A stretch of DNA of 64,000 nucleotides from Oxynema aestuarii AP17 (GTDB lineage Bacteria; Cyanobacteriota; Cyanobacteriia; Cyanobacteriales; Laspinemataceae), in contig NZ_CP051167.1 of the NCBI RefSeq assembly GCF_012295525.1, positions 2,108,001 through 2,172,000 on the forward strand, written 5' to 3'. Position numbers and translations under genes: made by a program. This document shows, one piece after another, positions 8,651-17,078 of the stretch. The notes below the pieces were generated by a model that was given only the letters and a program-made list of their open reading frames with translations, had not been told where the DNA came from and searched no databases. Positions within the stretch are counted from its first letter, which is position 1, and each line of letters starts with the position of its first letter.

Positions 8651-10798
8651 ATGACCCTCAAGCGCAGACATTTTCTCATGTTCATCGGCGCCGGATTGGG
8701 TGCCGCCGCCTGCACCTCGATCGCGCAAAAACAGCAGTCTACCCCGCGATCGCCGTCCACGGCAACCTTCAACACCGCATTTAAACCCCTTCAAGGCCCC
8801 TTTCCTCTAGATGGCGACCCCCGCAGTAGCGCAGCGCAAATCGAAGCCTACAGCCGTTATCGCCTCGCGGACGACCTGATTTTACCCGAGGGGTACGGCT
8901 ACTACACGATCGCCGCCTGGGGCGATCCCTTGGGCGATTCGCGATTCGGCTACAACAACGATTACCTCTCATTTATTGCCGTCGGCGACAACGAAGGCTG
9001 GTTGACGGTCAACTTCGAGTATATTAGTGGCGGTACCTGGCGGCAGACTTACCCGATCGCGATCGGGCGATCGCTCCCCTTCGAGGAAGTTGCAACGGCG
9101 TTAAAATCCCGAGAGGGCAAGATCGACGCGGGGAAGTTACCGGATAAGGATCCCCTCAAAGCCAAAATCCGCGAAATCTGCGAAGCCGCCCTCGAAGATC
9201 AAGGAATCGGCGTCGTCCGCCTTCGCAAAAGCAACAATGGCGAGTGGAAATTGGCCGACTCTCCCGCCAACCGCCGAATTTCGGGAATTTCCGGCTTGAA
9301 AGGGCGCTATCTCAACGCCACCGGGCCCGGGGTCGCGATTTTTAAAAAGGCCAAAAAACGGGGATTTGAGGATGGATTGGGCGATCGCATCGTCGGGACC
9401 TTTGGCAATTGCGCCGGGGGAACCAGTCCCTGGGGAACGGTCTTCAGTGCGGAAGAAAATTTTCAAGCCCAAGTTCCCGAATCCGTTTACCCCGACGGTT
9501 CCTCCTTCGACCCGAGTAACCTCCCGTTTCATATCGGCGGGTTGTACGGACAGGGGAACGTGTTCCGGTTGGCGGGCAATAAATACGGCTACATGGTCGA
9601 AGTCGATCCGAGTAACCCGGAGGATTACGGGACGAAGCATACGTGGTTGGGACGCTACCGTCACGAAGCGGTCGGGTTTAAGGTGGTGGCGGGTCAACCT
9701 CTGGCCCTCTATTCCGGCTGCGATCGCCGGGGCGGTCACTTATACAAATTTGTCAGTAAGGGAACGGTGCGCGATCCCAAAGATAAAGCCAATTCTCAAT
9801 TACTCGCCGAGGGAATGCTCTACACTGCTATTTTTGAGCCGGGAGGAAGCGGGCGCTGGATTCCCCTCAAAGCGGAAACGGCGATCGATCCGGTGTTGCC
9901 CAGTCACTTGGGGGGGGCGAAGGTGAGATTGCCGAAACGTCCGGACGGGGGAACCTTCGAGGTGGCGTCCGATCGCGAGGCGATCGCCTTCAAGCAGCAG
10001 TTTAAAACCCTCGGCGACTTGTATGAGGGCAACGCGATCGAAAAACAAGGGGCGATCCTAATCGACGCCCATTATGCTGCCAATGCGGTCGGGGGAACTG
10101 CTTGCGCCCGTCCGGAAGACTTGGAAACTGACAGCGAGGGTCGGCTTTATATTGCGTATACTTCCGGATCGGCAGACGGACAAGGCGGCCCCGACTTGCG
10201 AATTTTTCGCGGGCCCGACGGCGAACCGTGGGAATACGGCTGGATTATGCGTCTGCGCGAAACTGACGACGATCCGGCGGCGACGAGTTTTGAGTGGGAA
10301 ATGCTGGCGATGGGGGGCGAACCGGACGCCGGGGGGGCGGGGTTCTCCAATCCCGATAACGTATTGATTGACGGCGATCGCAACGTCTGGATGGTCACGG
10401 ATATTTCCACTGACCAACAGAATAAGCCCGATGGCGCCGACCGTCGCGGCTGTTTTGGCAATAATTCCGTGTGGCTGATTCCCACCCGAGGAGAAGATGC
10501 GGGAAATGCTTATTTATTCGCCACCGGACCGATGGAGTGCGAAATCTGCGGTCCGTTTTTAACCCAAAATCGGGAGACGTTATTTTTAGCGGTCCAGCAT
10601 CCCGGCGAAATGAACGGCATCCGGGAGGGCGATCGCACCGAAACCCGTAAATTTACCCTCAAAACGACCGATGGCACCTCATTCGTCCAAACCCGCGAGG
10701 TTCCCATCGGTTCCAACTGGCCCGATCCCGGTACCCAGAAGCCGCCCAAACCCGCGATCGTTGCGGTCCGTCGCCTGGATGGAGGGGCGATCGTCTGA
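8651..10798 (+). CDS. PhoX-family (DUF839) alkaline phosphatase-like protein, Tat lipoprotein
   Basis: 715 residues. The N-terminus MTLKRRHFLMFIGAGLGAAAC has a twin-arginine motif (RRHFLMF) and a lipobox-like GAAAC with Cys at residue 21, so Tat export and lipid attachment are likely. The body has the PhoX signature NCAGGTSPWGT at about residue 253, followed by AEENF; the Cys and the following Gly/Thr segment belong to the active-site region in PhoX. Later PhoX-like segments are GGHLYKF, NAVGGTACARPEDLE, GGAGFSNPDNVLIDGDRNVW and GPMECEICGP. PhoX enzymes are Ca/Fe-dependent phosphomonoesterases used under phosphate starvation. I saw no convincing Pho box. The gene converges on sigF with 37 nt between. 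Confidence 0.85.
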   Translation: MTLKRRHFLMFIGAGLGAAACTSIAQKQQSTPRSPSTATFNTAFKPLQGPFPLDGDPRSSAAQIEAYSRYRLADDLILPEGYGYYTIAAWGDPLGDSRFGYNNDYLSFIAVGDNEGWLTVNFEYISGGTWRQTYPIAIGRSLPFEEVATALKSREGKIDAGKLPDKDPLKAKIREICEAALEDQGIGVVRLRKSNNGEWKLADSPANRRISGISGLKGRYLNATGPGVAIFKKAKKRGFEDGLGDRIVGTFGNCAGGTSPWGTVFSAEENFQAQVPESVYPDGSSFDPSNLPFHIGGLYGQGNVFRLAGNKYGYMVEVDPSNPEDYGTKHTWLGRYRHEAVGFKVVAGQPLALYSGCDRRGGHLYKFVSKGTVRDPKDKANSQLLAEGMLYTAIFEPGGSGRWIPLKAETAIDPVLPSHLGGAKVRLPKRPDGGTFEVASDREAIAFKQQFKTLGDLYEGNAIEKQGAILIDAHYAANAVGGTACARPEDLETDSEGRLYIAYTSGSADGQGGPDLRIFRGPDGEPWEYGWIMRLRETDDDPAATSFEWEMLAMGGEPDAGGAGFSNPDNVLIDGDRNVWMVTDISTDQQNKPDGADRRGCFGNNSVWLIPTRGEDAGNAYLFATGPMECEICGPFLTQNRETLFLAVQHPGEMNGIREGDRTETRKFTLKTTDGTSFVQTREVPIGSNWPDPGTQKPPKPAIVAVRRLDGGAIV

Positions 10799-10835
10799 TA
10801 GGTGGTTTGCGAGTCTAAATTTGTCTAAAATTCCC

Positions 10836-11618
10836 CTAAGATTCGACCTGCGCCAACGACGGTTTTAATAACGTCATCAACTCGCCCAATCCCCGTTTGA
10901 TGCGACGGGTCACCGTCATCGGACTGACGCCGATTTGTTGGGCGACTTCCTTGCGCGGGATTTCTTGGAAAAACACCGATTCGATCGCCCAGCGCGTTTT
11001 TTCTTCTAAATTGTTTAAAGCCCCTTGCAACTGCTGGCGTTCTTCTTCCAGACTTTGCAGAGTTTGGTAATGGGTATCGAGTAACGTATCGCCCAGGGTC
11101 ACCGTACTATCGACTTGATGGGCGACCGTCGCATCCAAACTCAACGGAGTGCGGTTTTGATGGGCTAATTTACTTTCGCGCCACTCGGATAAGGAAACGT
11201 CGAGGGCTTGAGCGATTTCGAGGTCTTTGGGCGGACGACCGAGGCTAACGGTCAGACTTTCGCGAACTTTTTGACCTTGCGCTTGCAATTCGCGCCAGCG
11301 ACGGGGAATTCTAACCGTAGAGGCTTTATCGCGTAGAAAATGCAGCATTTCGCCGCGAATGTAAGGAACGGCAAACGAACTAAAGGCACATCCTTGGGTG
11401 GGGTCGAAGCGTTCGATCGCCCGAATCAAGCCCAAATAGCCGATTTGTTCGAGATCCTCGTAAGGTTCCGCGCATTGATGACTGACGCGGTGAGCAATTT
11501 TTCTAACCAAACCGACATTCAACCGCACGATTTGATTGCGAATTTGAATGGAGGGATTGTGATGGTAAGCGATTAAAAGTTCCATCCCTCTAGAGCGTAC
11601 AGAGGATTGATCTGCCAT
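10836..11618 (-). CDS. sigF: Group 3 RNA polymerase sigma factor, SigF-like
   Basis: 260 residues, matching cyanobacterial SigF length. It has region 2 (EPYEDLEQIGYLGLIRAIER, then FSSFAVPYIRGEMLHFLRD), region 3 (RIPRRWRELQAQGQKVRE, PPKDLEIAQALDVS) and region 4 (KEVAQQIGVSPMTVTRRIKR), and lacks the N-terminal extension of group 1/2 factors. SigF in Synechocystis controls type IV pilus and motility genes and surface properties. Other group 3 factors (SigB/F/G-like of sporulating bacteria) share the fold; phototroph context and length favour SigF. No anti-sigma gene is adjacent. Confidence 0.85.
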   Translation of the reverse strand: MADQSSVRSRGMELLIAYHHNPSIQIRNQIVRLNVGLVRKIAHRVSHQCAEPYEDLEQIGYLGLIRAIERFDPTQGCAFSSFAVPYIRGEMLHFLRDKASTVRIPRRWRELQAQGQKVRESLTVSLGRPPKDLEIAQALDVSLSEWRESKLAHQNRTPLSLDATVAHQVDSTVTLGDTLLDTHYQTLQSLEEERQQLQGALNNLEEKTRWAIESVFFQEIPRKEVAQQIGVSPMTVTRRIKRGLGELMTLLKPSLAQVES

Positions 11619-11967
11619 GCTTGTAAATCCTCGAAATAGGTCATCCCCGAGTAAGCTAGGGGCGATCTCTGGGTAGATTTGCTAAAAGATTAACGAAATC
11701 TTAATTAATTCTCGTCTACAGCCACGGCCAGCAACAATCGTTCTTCTACGGAATTCGGGGGTGAGGGGCGATCGCCCTCTCCGCGAAACCACTTAAAAAT
11801 TCAAGGGTTCGAGATCGTTTCTCGTTGCGTTTCATGAAGCTCACCCCCGGGAAGAGTCAGACTCTTGGCAACGCGATCGATCCGTCACAATAGTTATGGT
11901 CGAAGACCGTGCCAACTCATCCGGTGTTGGCAGATCCGTGGGTTGAGCAAAACCGCCGCGCATCCTA
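11619..11967. other. Intergenic region upstream of sigF
   Basis: About 350 bases between the sigF start and the left end of the IS element. AT-rich stretches at 11680-11720 could hold the sigF promoter. No ORF or RNA gene seen. Confidence 0.4.
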
Positions 11968-11984
11968 CGAATGAACGCGAAGCG

Positions 11985-12434
11985 TCATTCGCTAGTTAGC
12001 GGCGGACGAAGTTGGCGCGGGTCATCCTGATTCTCGATGTACTTCAGGAGAGTTTCGATATTGGCTTGCCCGACCGTCGTCATCAGTCCGTAAGCCCGGT
12101 TCCAGAAATAAGGCTTCCAGTAGAAGGGGCGTAGCTGCTCGGCAAACTCCTGGCGCATTTTTCGGGCTGATACCGACTTCAAGTTTTTCACCAAGTCAGA
12201 GAGCCTAATTGTGGGGTCAACCTCGAACAGCAGATGAACATGGTCAGGCTCCCCGCCAAACTCAATCAACTCTCCTCCCCACTTGACCAATAGATCGGTG
12301 AATATCACCTCTAGCCTGTTCAGCATCTCTGCACTCAGACATTTATGCCGATACTTCATGGACAGAACTAAGTGATAACACAGCCTGTAAGCGCTGTGAT
12401 TTCTCGTCTTCAGGGTGACAAAATCTCGTTCCAT
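11985..12434 (-). CDS. tnpA: IS200/IS605 Y1 transposase TnpA
   Basis: A single-domain HUH (Y1) transposase of about 149 residues from the chosen ATG (MERDFVTLKTRNH). It cuts and rejoins single-stranded DNA at the IS ends. Visible: the HUH motif in PDHVHLLFEV, the RLSDLVKNLKSVSARKMR helix, WNRAYGLMTTVGQANIETLL, and the likely catalytic Tyr in KYIENQ. The frame is open further upstream (to 12473), but that part overlaps tnpB and looks non-homologous. Start codons of tnpA and tnpB are only about 16 nt apart, so promoters must overlap the opposite gene. Confidence 0.9.
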   Translation of the reverse strand: MERDFVTLKTRNHSAYRLCYHLVLSMKYRHKCLSAEMLNRLEVIFTDLLVKWGGELIEFGGEPDHVHLLFEVDPTIRLSDLVKNLKSVSARKMRQEFAEQLRPFYWKPYFWNRAYGLMTTVGQANIETLLKYIENQDDPRQLRPPLTSE

Positions 12435-12450
12435 GCTAAAATACTTCATT

Positions 12451-13785
12451 ATGAGTAAAGCTATTGTACGCACTGATAAATGGGGCTTGCAACCATCGCC
12501 AGAAGTGAGACTTCACCTGGCGGCAACGGTGGATGAGTACCGGGCTTACTGCAAAGCTCTGAGCTATGTGGTCATGGGCCACTGGCCGGAACTGGTTGCA
12601 GCAAAAAGCTTCTGTGCGGCAGTAGAAAAGCTCATTCATCGCACCAGAAAGAATCCAGATCCGAAGTATCTCTATTTTGGCAAACGGTTCTACAAATTCC
12701 CGTCCTACCTACGTCGTGCTGCTATCAAGTTTGTAGAAGGACAGGTCTCTTCCTATCTGACTCGATACCGAGAATGGCAGTCAGGAGTTCGGAAGCGTCG
12801 GGATGCTAAGCCACCTGCTTTTAATGTGGATGCCGAATGTTATCCGGCACTCTACAAAGGGCAGTTGGTGAAGTTCGACGTTCACCTGATGGTGGCCTGG
12901 ATTAAGGTTTGGAATGGCTCTGATTGGGTCTGGGCAGAAGTCCCGATTGCCAGCAAACGGCATCGGCATCTAATCGGCTCAATCAAGTCTCCCTATCTGG
13001 TGGTTTCCCAGAAGCGCTGTCATCTGGCAGTGCCCTTCGGAATCGTCCCGCCTAAGTGGGAAACCGATGTGGTGTGTGCGGTAGACGTAGGAATCAATAC
13101 CCTGGCTACAGCCTCAATTGTTTGTCCAGACGGCACTGTATTGGCCCGGAAATTCATTCATCCGGCCTCTGACATAGACCGTCGAGACAAACAGACCAAC
13201 ATCATCCGACAAAAGGCACGAAAGACCAAAACGTTGCACCGTGGATTTGCTAAGACTCCGTACCGCAAGGCAAAAGGCATCAACGCCAACATTGCTCGGC
13301 AGGTATCTCGGCAAATCGTTAATTTTGCCCTAGAGCATGGAGCCAGTACGATCGTCTTTGAAGACCTGAAGGGCTGGCGTCCCAAAGGCGGCAAGAAGCG
13401 GTCAAACCTGAAGCAGAGGTTTCATGGCTGGCTGCATCGTCGTCTCGTGTTACTGACACAGGAGAAGTTTCAGGAAGTTGGGGGTAAAACCGAGTATGTT
13501 TATGCTCGGGGTACGTCCTCTTGGGCTTTTGACGGCAGTGGCAAGGTGCGACGCTCTAAAACTCAGTACGAATTAGCGACATTCGCCAATGGGAAGCGGT
13601 ACAACGCAGATTTGGGGGCGTCGTATAATATCGCCGCTCGATATCTGGCCTACAAACTGAAGCTGACCCGCCGAAAGGACGGGCAGGTAGCGAAAGGCAA
13701 AAGTTCCTGCGCTACACCGAGAATGCCGGTCACCCTCTCTCTGCTATGGGATTGGGAAGCCGCTTATGAACGCGAAGCGTCATGA
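12451..13785 (+). CDS. tnpB: IS605-type TnpB, RuvC-like RNA-guided nuclease family, zinc ribbon absent
   Basis: About 444 residues from ATG 12451 (MSKAIVRTDKWGLQPS). TnpB proteins are ancestors of Cas12 and cut DNA guided by an RNA made from the element's 3' end. The RuvC triad is present: Asp in VCAVDVGINTLATAS, Glu in STIVFEDLKGW, Asp in YNADLGASYNIAARYL. The usual CxxC...CxxC zinc ribbon between the last two is missing: the segment TEYVYARGTSSWAFDGSG has no cysteines at all. The longer frame from 12415 overlaps tnpA and is not favoured. If a guide RNA exists it should cover the last part of tnpB and the right-end hairpin. Confidence 0.9.
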   Translation: MSKAIVRTDKWGLQPSPEVRLHLAATVDEYRAYCKALSYVVMGHWPELVAAKSFCAAVEKLIHRTRKNPDPKYLYFGKRFYKFPSYLRRAAIKFVEGQVSSYLTRYREWQSGVRKRRDAKPPAFNVDAECYPALYKGQLVKFDVHLMVAWIKVWNGSDWVWAEVPIASKRHRHLIGSIKSPYLVVSQKRCHLAVPFGIVPPKWETDVVCAVDVGINTLATASIVCPDGTVLARKFIHPASDIDRRDKQTNIIRQKARKTKTLHRGFAKTPYRKAKGINANIARQVSRQIVNFALEHGASTIVFEDLKGWRPKGGKKRSNLKQRFHGWLHRRLVLLTQEKFQEVGGKTEYVYARGTSSWAFDGSGKVRRSKTQYELATFANGKRYNADLGASYNIAARYLAYKLKLTRRKDGQVAKGKSSCATPRMPVTLSLLWDWEAAYEREAS

Positions 13786-13856
13786 GCGGAGCATTCACTG
13801 CAAAGATCGCTCAATAACCCACCAACATCAGACCAAAACGAAATCGAAAATCGCTC

Positions 13857-14582
13857 ATGAGCAATACCAGTAATTTTCAAAACGCCTTTCAAAAAGCGCG
13901 ATCGCAATCCCTCGTCGGCCCCAACGTCATCCCCAAAGCCCTCCCCTTCCTCGGCGGCGGACTCGTTCTCACCGCTTTAGGCACCTATGGCGGTTTGAGC
14001 GTGTTGACCAACTCCCCCAACCTGTTCGTGACCACATTTTGGGGCGCCTTAATCCTCGAATTAATCCTGTTCTTCGCCGTGCGCGGGGTCGCCGAAAAAG
14101 CCAATAACAGCGTCGCCTTGCCCCTGTTGGTGACCTATAGCTTGCTCTCCGGCTACACCCTCGCCGGGATTGTCTCTCTCGCCCTCAGTACCCAAGGCGT
14201 CGGCATCGAAGGGATCGGGATCGCCGCATTAGGGTGTGGCGTCACCTTCATCGCCGCCCGCCAAATCGGTTCCAACCTCGGCGACGAAGACGGGCTCGCC
14301 CTCACCCAAACCGTGCAACTCGGCATTATCGCCTTACTGGTGGTTCTCGTCGCCCAACTGTTGCTCGGCTTTTTTGGCATTTACACCCCCACCTGGCTCG
14401 AAATCGGGATCTCCGGTTTGGGAGTGCTGCTCTTTTGCGGGGCGGCGGTGGTCGATTTCTACATCTTGCCGCGCACCTATCGCGACGAACAATATTTGAG
14501 TGCGGCGCTGTCGATGTACTTGACCTACATTAACCTGTTCATCTTCATCCTGCGCCTGCTGATTGCCTTCAATCGCGACTGA
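13857..14582 (+). CDS. Bax inhibitor-1 / YccA family membrane protein
   Basis: 241 residues with seven predicted hydrophobic segments, for example AALGCGVTFIAARQIGSN flanks and IIALLVVLVAQLLLGFFGIY, and the family C-terminus YLSAALSMYLTYINLFIFIL. BI-1 (UPF0005/TMBIM) proteins are pH-sensitive calcium-leak channels or stress modulators in the inner membrane; the bacterial physiological role is poorly defined. Begins 72 nt after the IS right end, so the IS may have displaced its native upstream region. Followed by a strong terminator. Confidence 0.85.
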   Translation: MSNTSNFQNAFQKARSQSLVGPNVIPKALPFLGGGLVLTALGTYGGLSVLTNSPNLFVTTFWGALILELILFFAVRGVAEKANNSVALPLLVTYSLLSGYTLAGIVSLALSTQGVGIEGIGIAALGCGVTFIAARQIGSNLGDEDGLALTQTVQLGIIALLVVLVAQLLLGFFGIYTPTWLEIGISGLGVLLFCGAAVVDFYILPRTYRDEQYLSAALSMYLTYINLFIFILRLLIAFNRD

Positions 14583-14633
14583 GACGCTACGGACAGGCTA
14601 ACCCACTAACCAAGATTTGAACGAGATCCGGCG

Positions 14634-14676
14634 AACGAGATCGGGGTATGCTGCCACGTACCCCGATTTCGTTTTT
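14634..14676 (+). terminator. Rho-independent terminator after the BI-1 gene
   Basis: CGAGATCGGGGTA pairs with TACCCCGATTTCG (one G-T wobble) around a 10-nt loop and is followed by TTTTT. It separates the BI-1 gene from prfB. Confidence 0.88.
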
Positions 14677-14789
14677 GGAGGGCGAGAACAGTTGCCAGAA
14701 TGGCCCATTCCAGATCGATTTGCCATCAAATCCGGCTAGAATCGAGAGTGTAGTGAACCTCTCGATCGCAGAAACTCCCTGGAATAACG

Positions 14790-15918
14790 ATGGACTTGCT
14801 AGAAATCAAACGCGAAATCGAAATGTTGTCCGATCGCCTGGGTAAAACCCAGGAGTATCTTTGACTTACCCGCACTGAAAGCTAAAATCCACGACTTAGA
14901 GCAGTTGGCGGCTCAGCCGGACTTTTGGGACGACCAAACCCACGCCCAGCAGACGTTACAAGAACTCAACGACTTGAAGTCCCATCTGGAGCAGTACGCA
15001 GAATGGACTAGTTCGCTGGAAGATACCAAAGCCATTCTCGAATTGCTCGAACTCGAAAGCGACGAAGGGTTGAACCAAGAAGCCGAACAGAATCTTACCC
15101 GACTGGCCCGGGAACTCGATCGCTGGGAACTCCAACAACTACTCTCGGGTCCTTACGACAAGAACGGCGCCATCCTGTCCATTAATGCGGGGGCGGGAGG
15201 TACCGACGCTCAAGATTGGGCCGAAATGTTACTGCGGATGTACACCCGTTGGGGAGAAGCCCACGGCTACAAAGTCCACTGTATGGAACTGTCCGAAGGG
15301 GACGAAGCCGGGATCAAATCGGCCACCTTAGAACTCGAAGGGCGTTATGCTTACGGCTATTTACGCGGGGAGAAAGGCACCCATCGCTTGGTGCGGATTT
15401 CGCCGTTTAATGCCAATGGGAAGCGTCAGACGAGTTTCGCCGGGGTGGAAGTGATGCCGATTCTCGACGATTCGATCGAGTTGGAGATTCCAGAGAAGGA
15501 TTTGGAAATTACCACCACTCGTTCCGGCGGAAAAGGCGGGCAGAATGTCAACAAGGTGGAAACGGCGGTGCGAATCGTCCACGTGCCCACGGGGATTGCG
15601 GTTCGCTGTACCCAGGAGCGATCGCAACTGCAAAATAAAGAAAAAGCCCTGGCGATTTTAAAGGCAAAATTGCTCACCGTCGCCCAAGAGCAACGGGCCA
15701 AGGAAATCGCCGAAATTCGAGGCGATATGGTCGAGGCGGCTTGGGGAAACCAAATCCGCAATTATGTTTTTCATCCCTATCAAATGGTCAAGGATTTGCG
15801 AACTGGAACCGAAACCACGGCGATTGGCGACGTGATGGATGGAGAACTCGACGAGTTTGTCGAAACTTACTTGCGTCAAGACAATCAAATTGGTGAATTT
15901 GCCAGTGCTTCTGTCTGA
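14790..15918 (+). CDS. prfB: Peptide chain release factor 2, expressed by programmed +1 frameshift
   Basis: RF2 releases peptides at UGA and UAA codons. The gene starts at ATG 14790 ([14 protein letters not shown]...), reads 24 codons to an in-frame TGA at 14862-14864, and continues in the +1 frame from GAC 14863 ([15 protein letters not shown]) to 15918, giving about 375 residues. The second part has the codon-recognition SPF motif in [16 protein letters not shown] and the catalytic GGQ loop in [18 protein letters not shown] program looking for single ORFs would call only 14905-15918 and lose the N-terminal helical domain. Expression is autoregulated: low RF2 lets ribosomes shift at the slow UGA. 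Confidence 0.97.
14851..14865 (+). other. prfB programmed +1 frameshift site
   Basis: AGGAGTATCTTTGAC is the canonical RF2 recoding signal: an internal Shine-Dalgarno-like AGGAG, the slippery CTT codon and the poorly terminating TGAC context. Confidence 0.95.
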
Positions 15919-15950
15919 GGTGGGGGTAAGTTTTCGAGACCGAAACGGTT

Positions 15951-15996
15951 CGGAAAAAGCGGAAGCGGCGATCGCCTTCGTTTTTTCCGATTTTTT
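15951..15996 (+). terminator. Terminator of prfB
   Basis: CGGAAAAA (15951-15958) pairs with TTTTTCCG (15982-15989) with an inner GAAG-GGCGATCGCC-TTC hairpin; TTTTTT follows at 15991-15996. It lies 33 nt beyond the prfB stop. Confidence 0.8.
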
Positions 15997-16160
15997 GATT
16001 TCGAGCAACTCCCCGGGCGATTTCGCGGGGACTGAGGGCGAGGCGGCGGCGATCGCCCCCCCCCGAAATCCGCCATTCTTGCGACTCCCTTTTTGTTAGA
16101 ATTTGGGACAATTCTCGCTTTTTGTCATCTTCTAACCGTCGCGAATTTTTGTTAATTTTC

Positions 16161-16210
16161 CGTACTTTTCCGTACTTTTCCTTGCCTTTCTGTACTTTTG
16201 TGTAATCTTC
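16161..16210 (+). repeat. Five phased decanucleotide repeats
   Basis: Five consecutive 10-nt units, the first two exactly CGTACTTTTC, the others CTTGCCTTTC, TGTACTTTTG and TGTAATCTTC. Period equals one DNA helical turn. They lie 20 nt upstream of the DUF3285 start in its promoter/5' UTR region. Confidence 0.7.
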
Positions 16211-16230
16211 TACCACACTAATCCTTATCG

Positions 16231-16440
16231 ATGAACGACTCTTCGACTGCTCCAGAAACTGCCGACTTAGAAAACAACCCCACCCCTGAAGCCGCTAGTG
16301 CTGGCGAACCGCCGCCGAGTTATGTCAAGCTGGCGATGCGCAATATGGTTCGCAAAGGGGGCAAGTCCCTCAAACACTTTTTCTTGACCGCCACCGGGCT
16401 GATTGCCCTTCTCGTCGGTCTGTCTTATTTAACCCGTTGA
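16231..16440 (+). CDS. DUF3285 small membrane-associated protein
   Basis: 69 residues. An acidic, Pro-rich N-terminus is followed by SYVKLAMRNMVRKGGKSL and a single hydrophobic helix FFLTATGLIALLVGLSYL, the pattern of the cyanobacteria-restricted DUF3285 family. Function unknown; probably anchored in a membrane with the basic segment cytoplasmic. First gene of a same-strand cluster with ybeY (12 nt downstream) and the dgkA-like gene; this grouping is common in cyanobacteria as far as I recall, hinting at a link to RNA or envelope maturation. Confidence 0.85.
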   Translation: MNDSSTAPETADLENNPTPEAASAGEPPPSYVKLAMRNMVRKGGKSLKHFFLTATGLIALLVGLSYLTR

Positions 16441-16452
16441 GTACCTACCCCA

Positions 16453-16974
16453 GTGATTGACCGACGGATCGAACTCGAACTGAGCGTGCAGCAACCTTTC
16501 TGGGAAAGTCCGGGGGCGGCGTCTTTCCCGGATCCCGCGATCGCCTCCGAGACCTGGGAAAGCTGGTTTGCATCCTGGTTGGCGCTGATGCGGGCTGAAT
16601 TACCCAGTGCGAGGGGCTACGAACTGAGCGTGCGTCTGAGTGACGATGGGGAAATTCGACAACTCAACGCCGGATATCGTCAGCAAGACAAACCCACGGA
16701 CGTGTTAGCTTTTGCCGCTTTGGAAGTCGATTCCCCACTGGCGGGGCCGTTCGAGTCGGATGACCTCCTTTATTTAGGAGATATTGCGATTTCTGTAGAA
16801 ACGGCGGCGCGTCAGGCGATCGCCCGGGGCCACGGTTTAACCGTCGAACTGGCGTGGTTGGCGGCTCACGGGTTGCTACATTTGTTGGGCTGGGATCACC
16901 CCGACGACGACAGTCTCTCGCGCATGTTGGCGCAGCAAGAAACTTTGCTCCATGCTGTCGGTCTTGAAATTTAA
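16453..16974 (+). CDS. ybeY: Endoribonuclease YbeY (16S rRNA maturation)
   Basis: 173 residues from a GTG start 12 nt after the DUF3285 stop. YbeY is a zinc-dependent RNase needed for 16S rRNA 3'-end maturation and ribosome quality control. The metal motif HGLLHLLGWDHPDDD (H-x3-H-x5-H) is intact near residue 140, and the upstream RQQDKPTDVLAFA segment is the conserved strand of the family. Slightly longer than E. coli YbeY because of an N-terminal insertion (PGAASFPDPAIASETWES). Probably translated with the preceding gene. Confidence 0.95.
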   Translation: MIDRRIELELSVQQPFWESPGAASFPDPAIASETWESWFASWLALMRAELPSARGYELSVRLSDDGEIRQLNAGYRQQDKPTDVLAFAALEVDSPLAGPFESDDLLYLGDIAISVETAARQAIARGHGLTVELAWLAAHGLLHLLGWDHPDDDSLSRMLAQQETLLHAVGLEI

Positions 16975-17078
16975 GCGTTGACCGGGAAAAGCGTGCCAGG
17001 TAACAATTATCCATCTAATCCAGTTGTAGGATGAGACGGCCCGAGGTCAACGTCAACCGTTCCAAAAAGGTTTTAGCC

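Larger units (their letters stand above)
11968..13788. mobile_element. IS200/IS605-type insertion sequence with divergent tnpA and tnpB
   Basis: Both ends carry the same subterminal imperfect hairpin. Left end 11968-11991: CGAATGA, bulged A, CGC-GAA-GCG, TCATTCG. Right end 13761-13788: the core ATGAACGCGAAGCGTCAT is identical and the outer arms are CGCT/AGCG. Such hairpins near each end, rather than terminal inverted repeats, are what the Y1 transposase recognises as single strands. Both transposase genes end inside the hairpins. The exact cleavage points lie just outside and cannot be fixed by eye. Lower HIP1 density than the flanks and intact genes point to a recent insertion. Confidence 0.88.

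Noticed and set aside
12435-12473. Extended N-terminus of TnpA
   Set aside because: Overlaps tnpB and lacks family similarity; MERDFVTLK start fits TnpA length.
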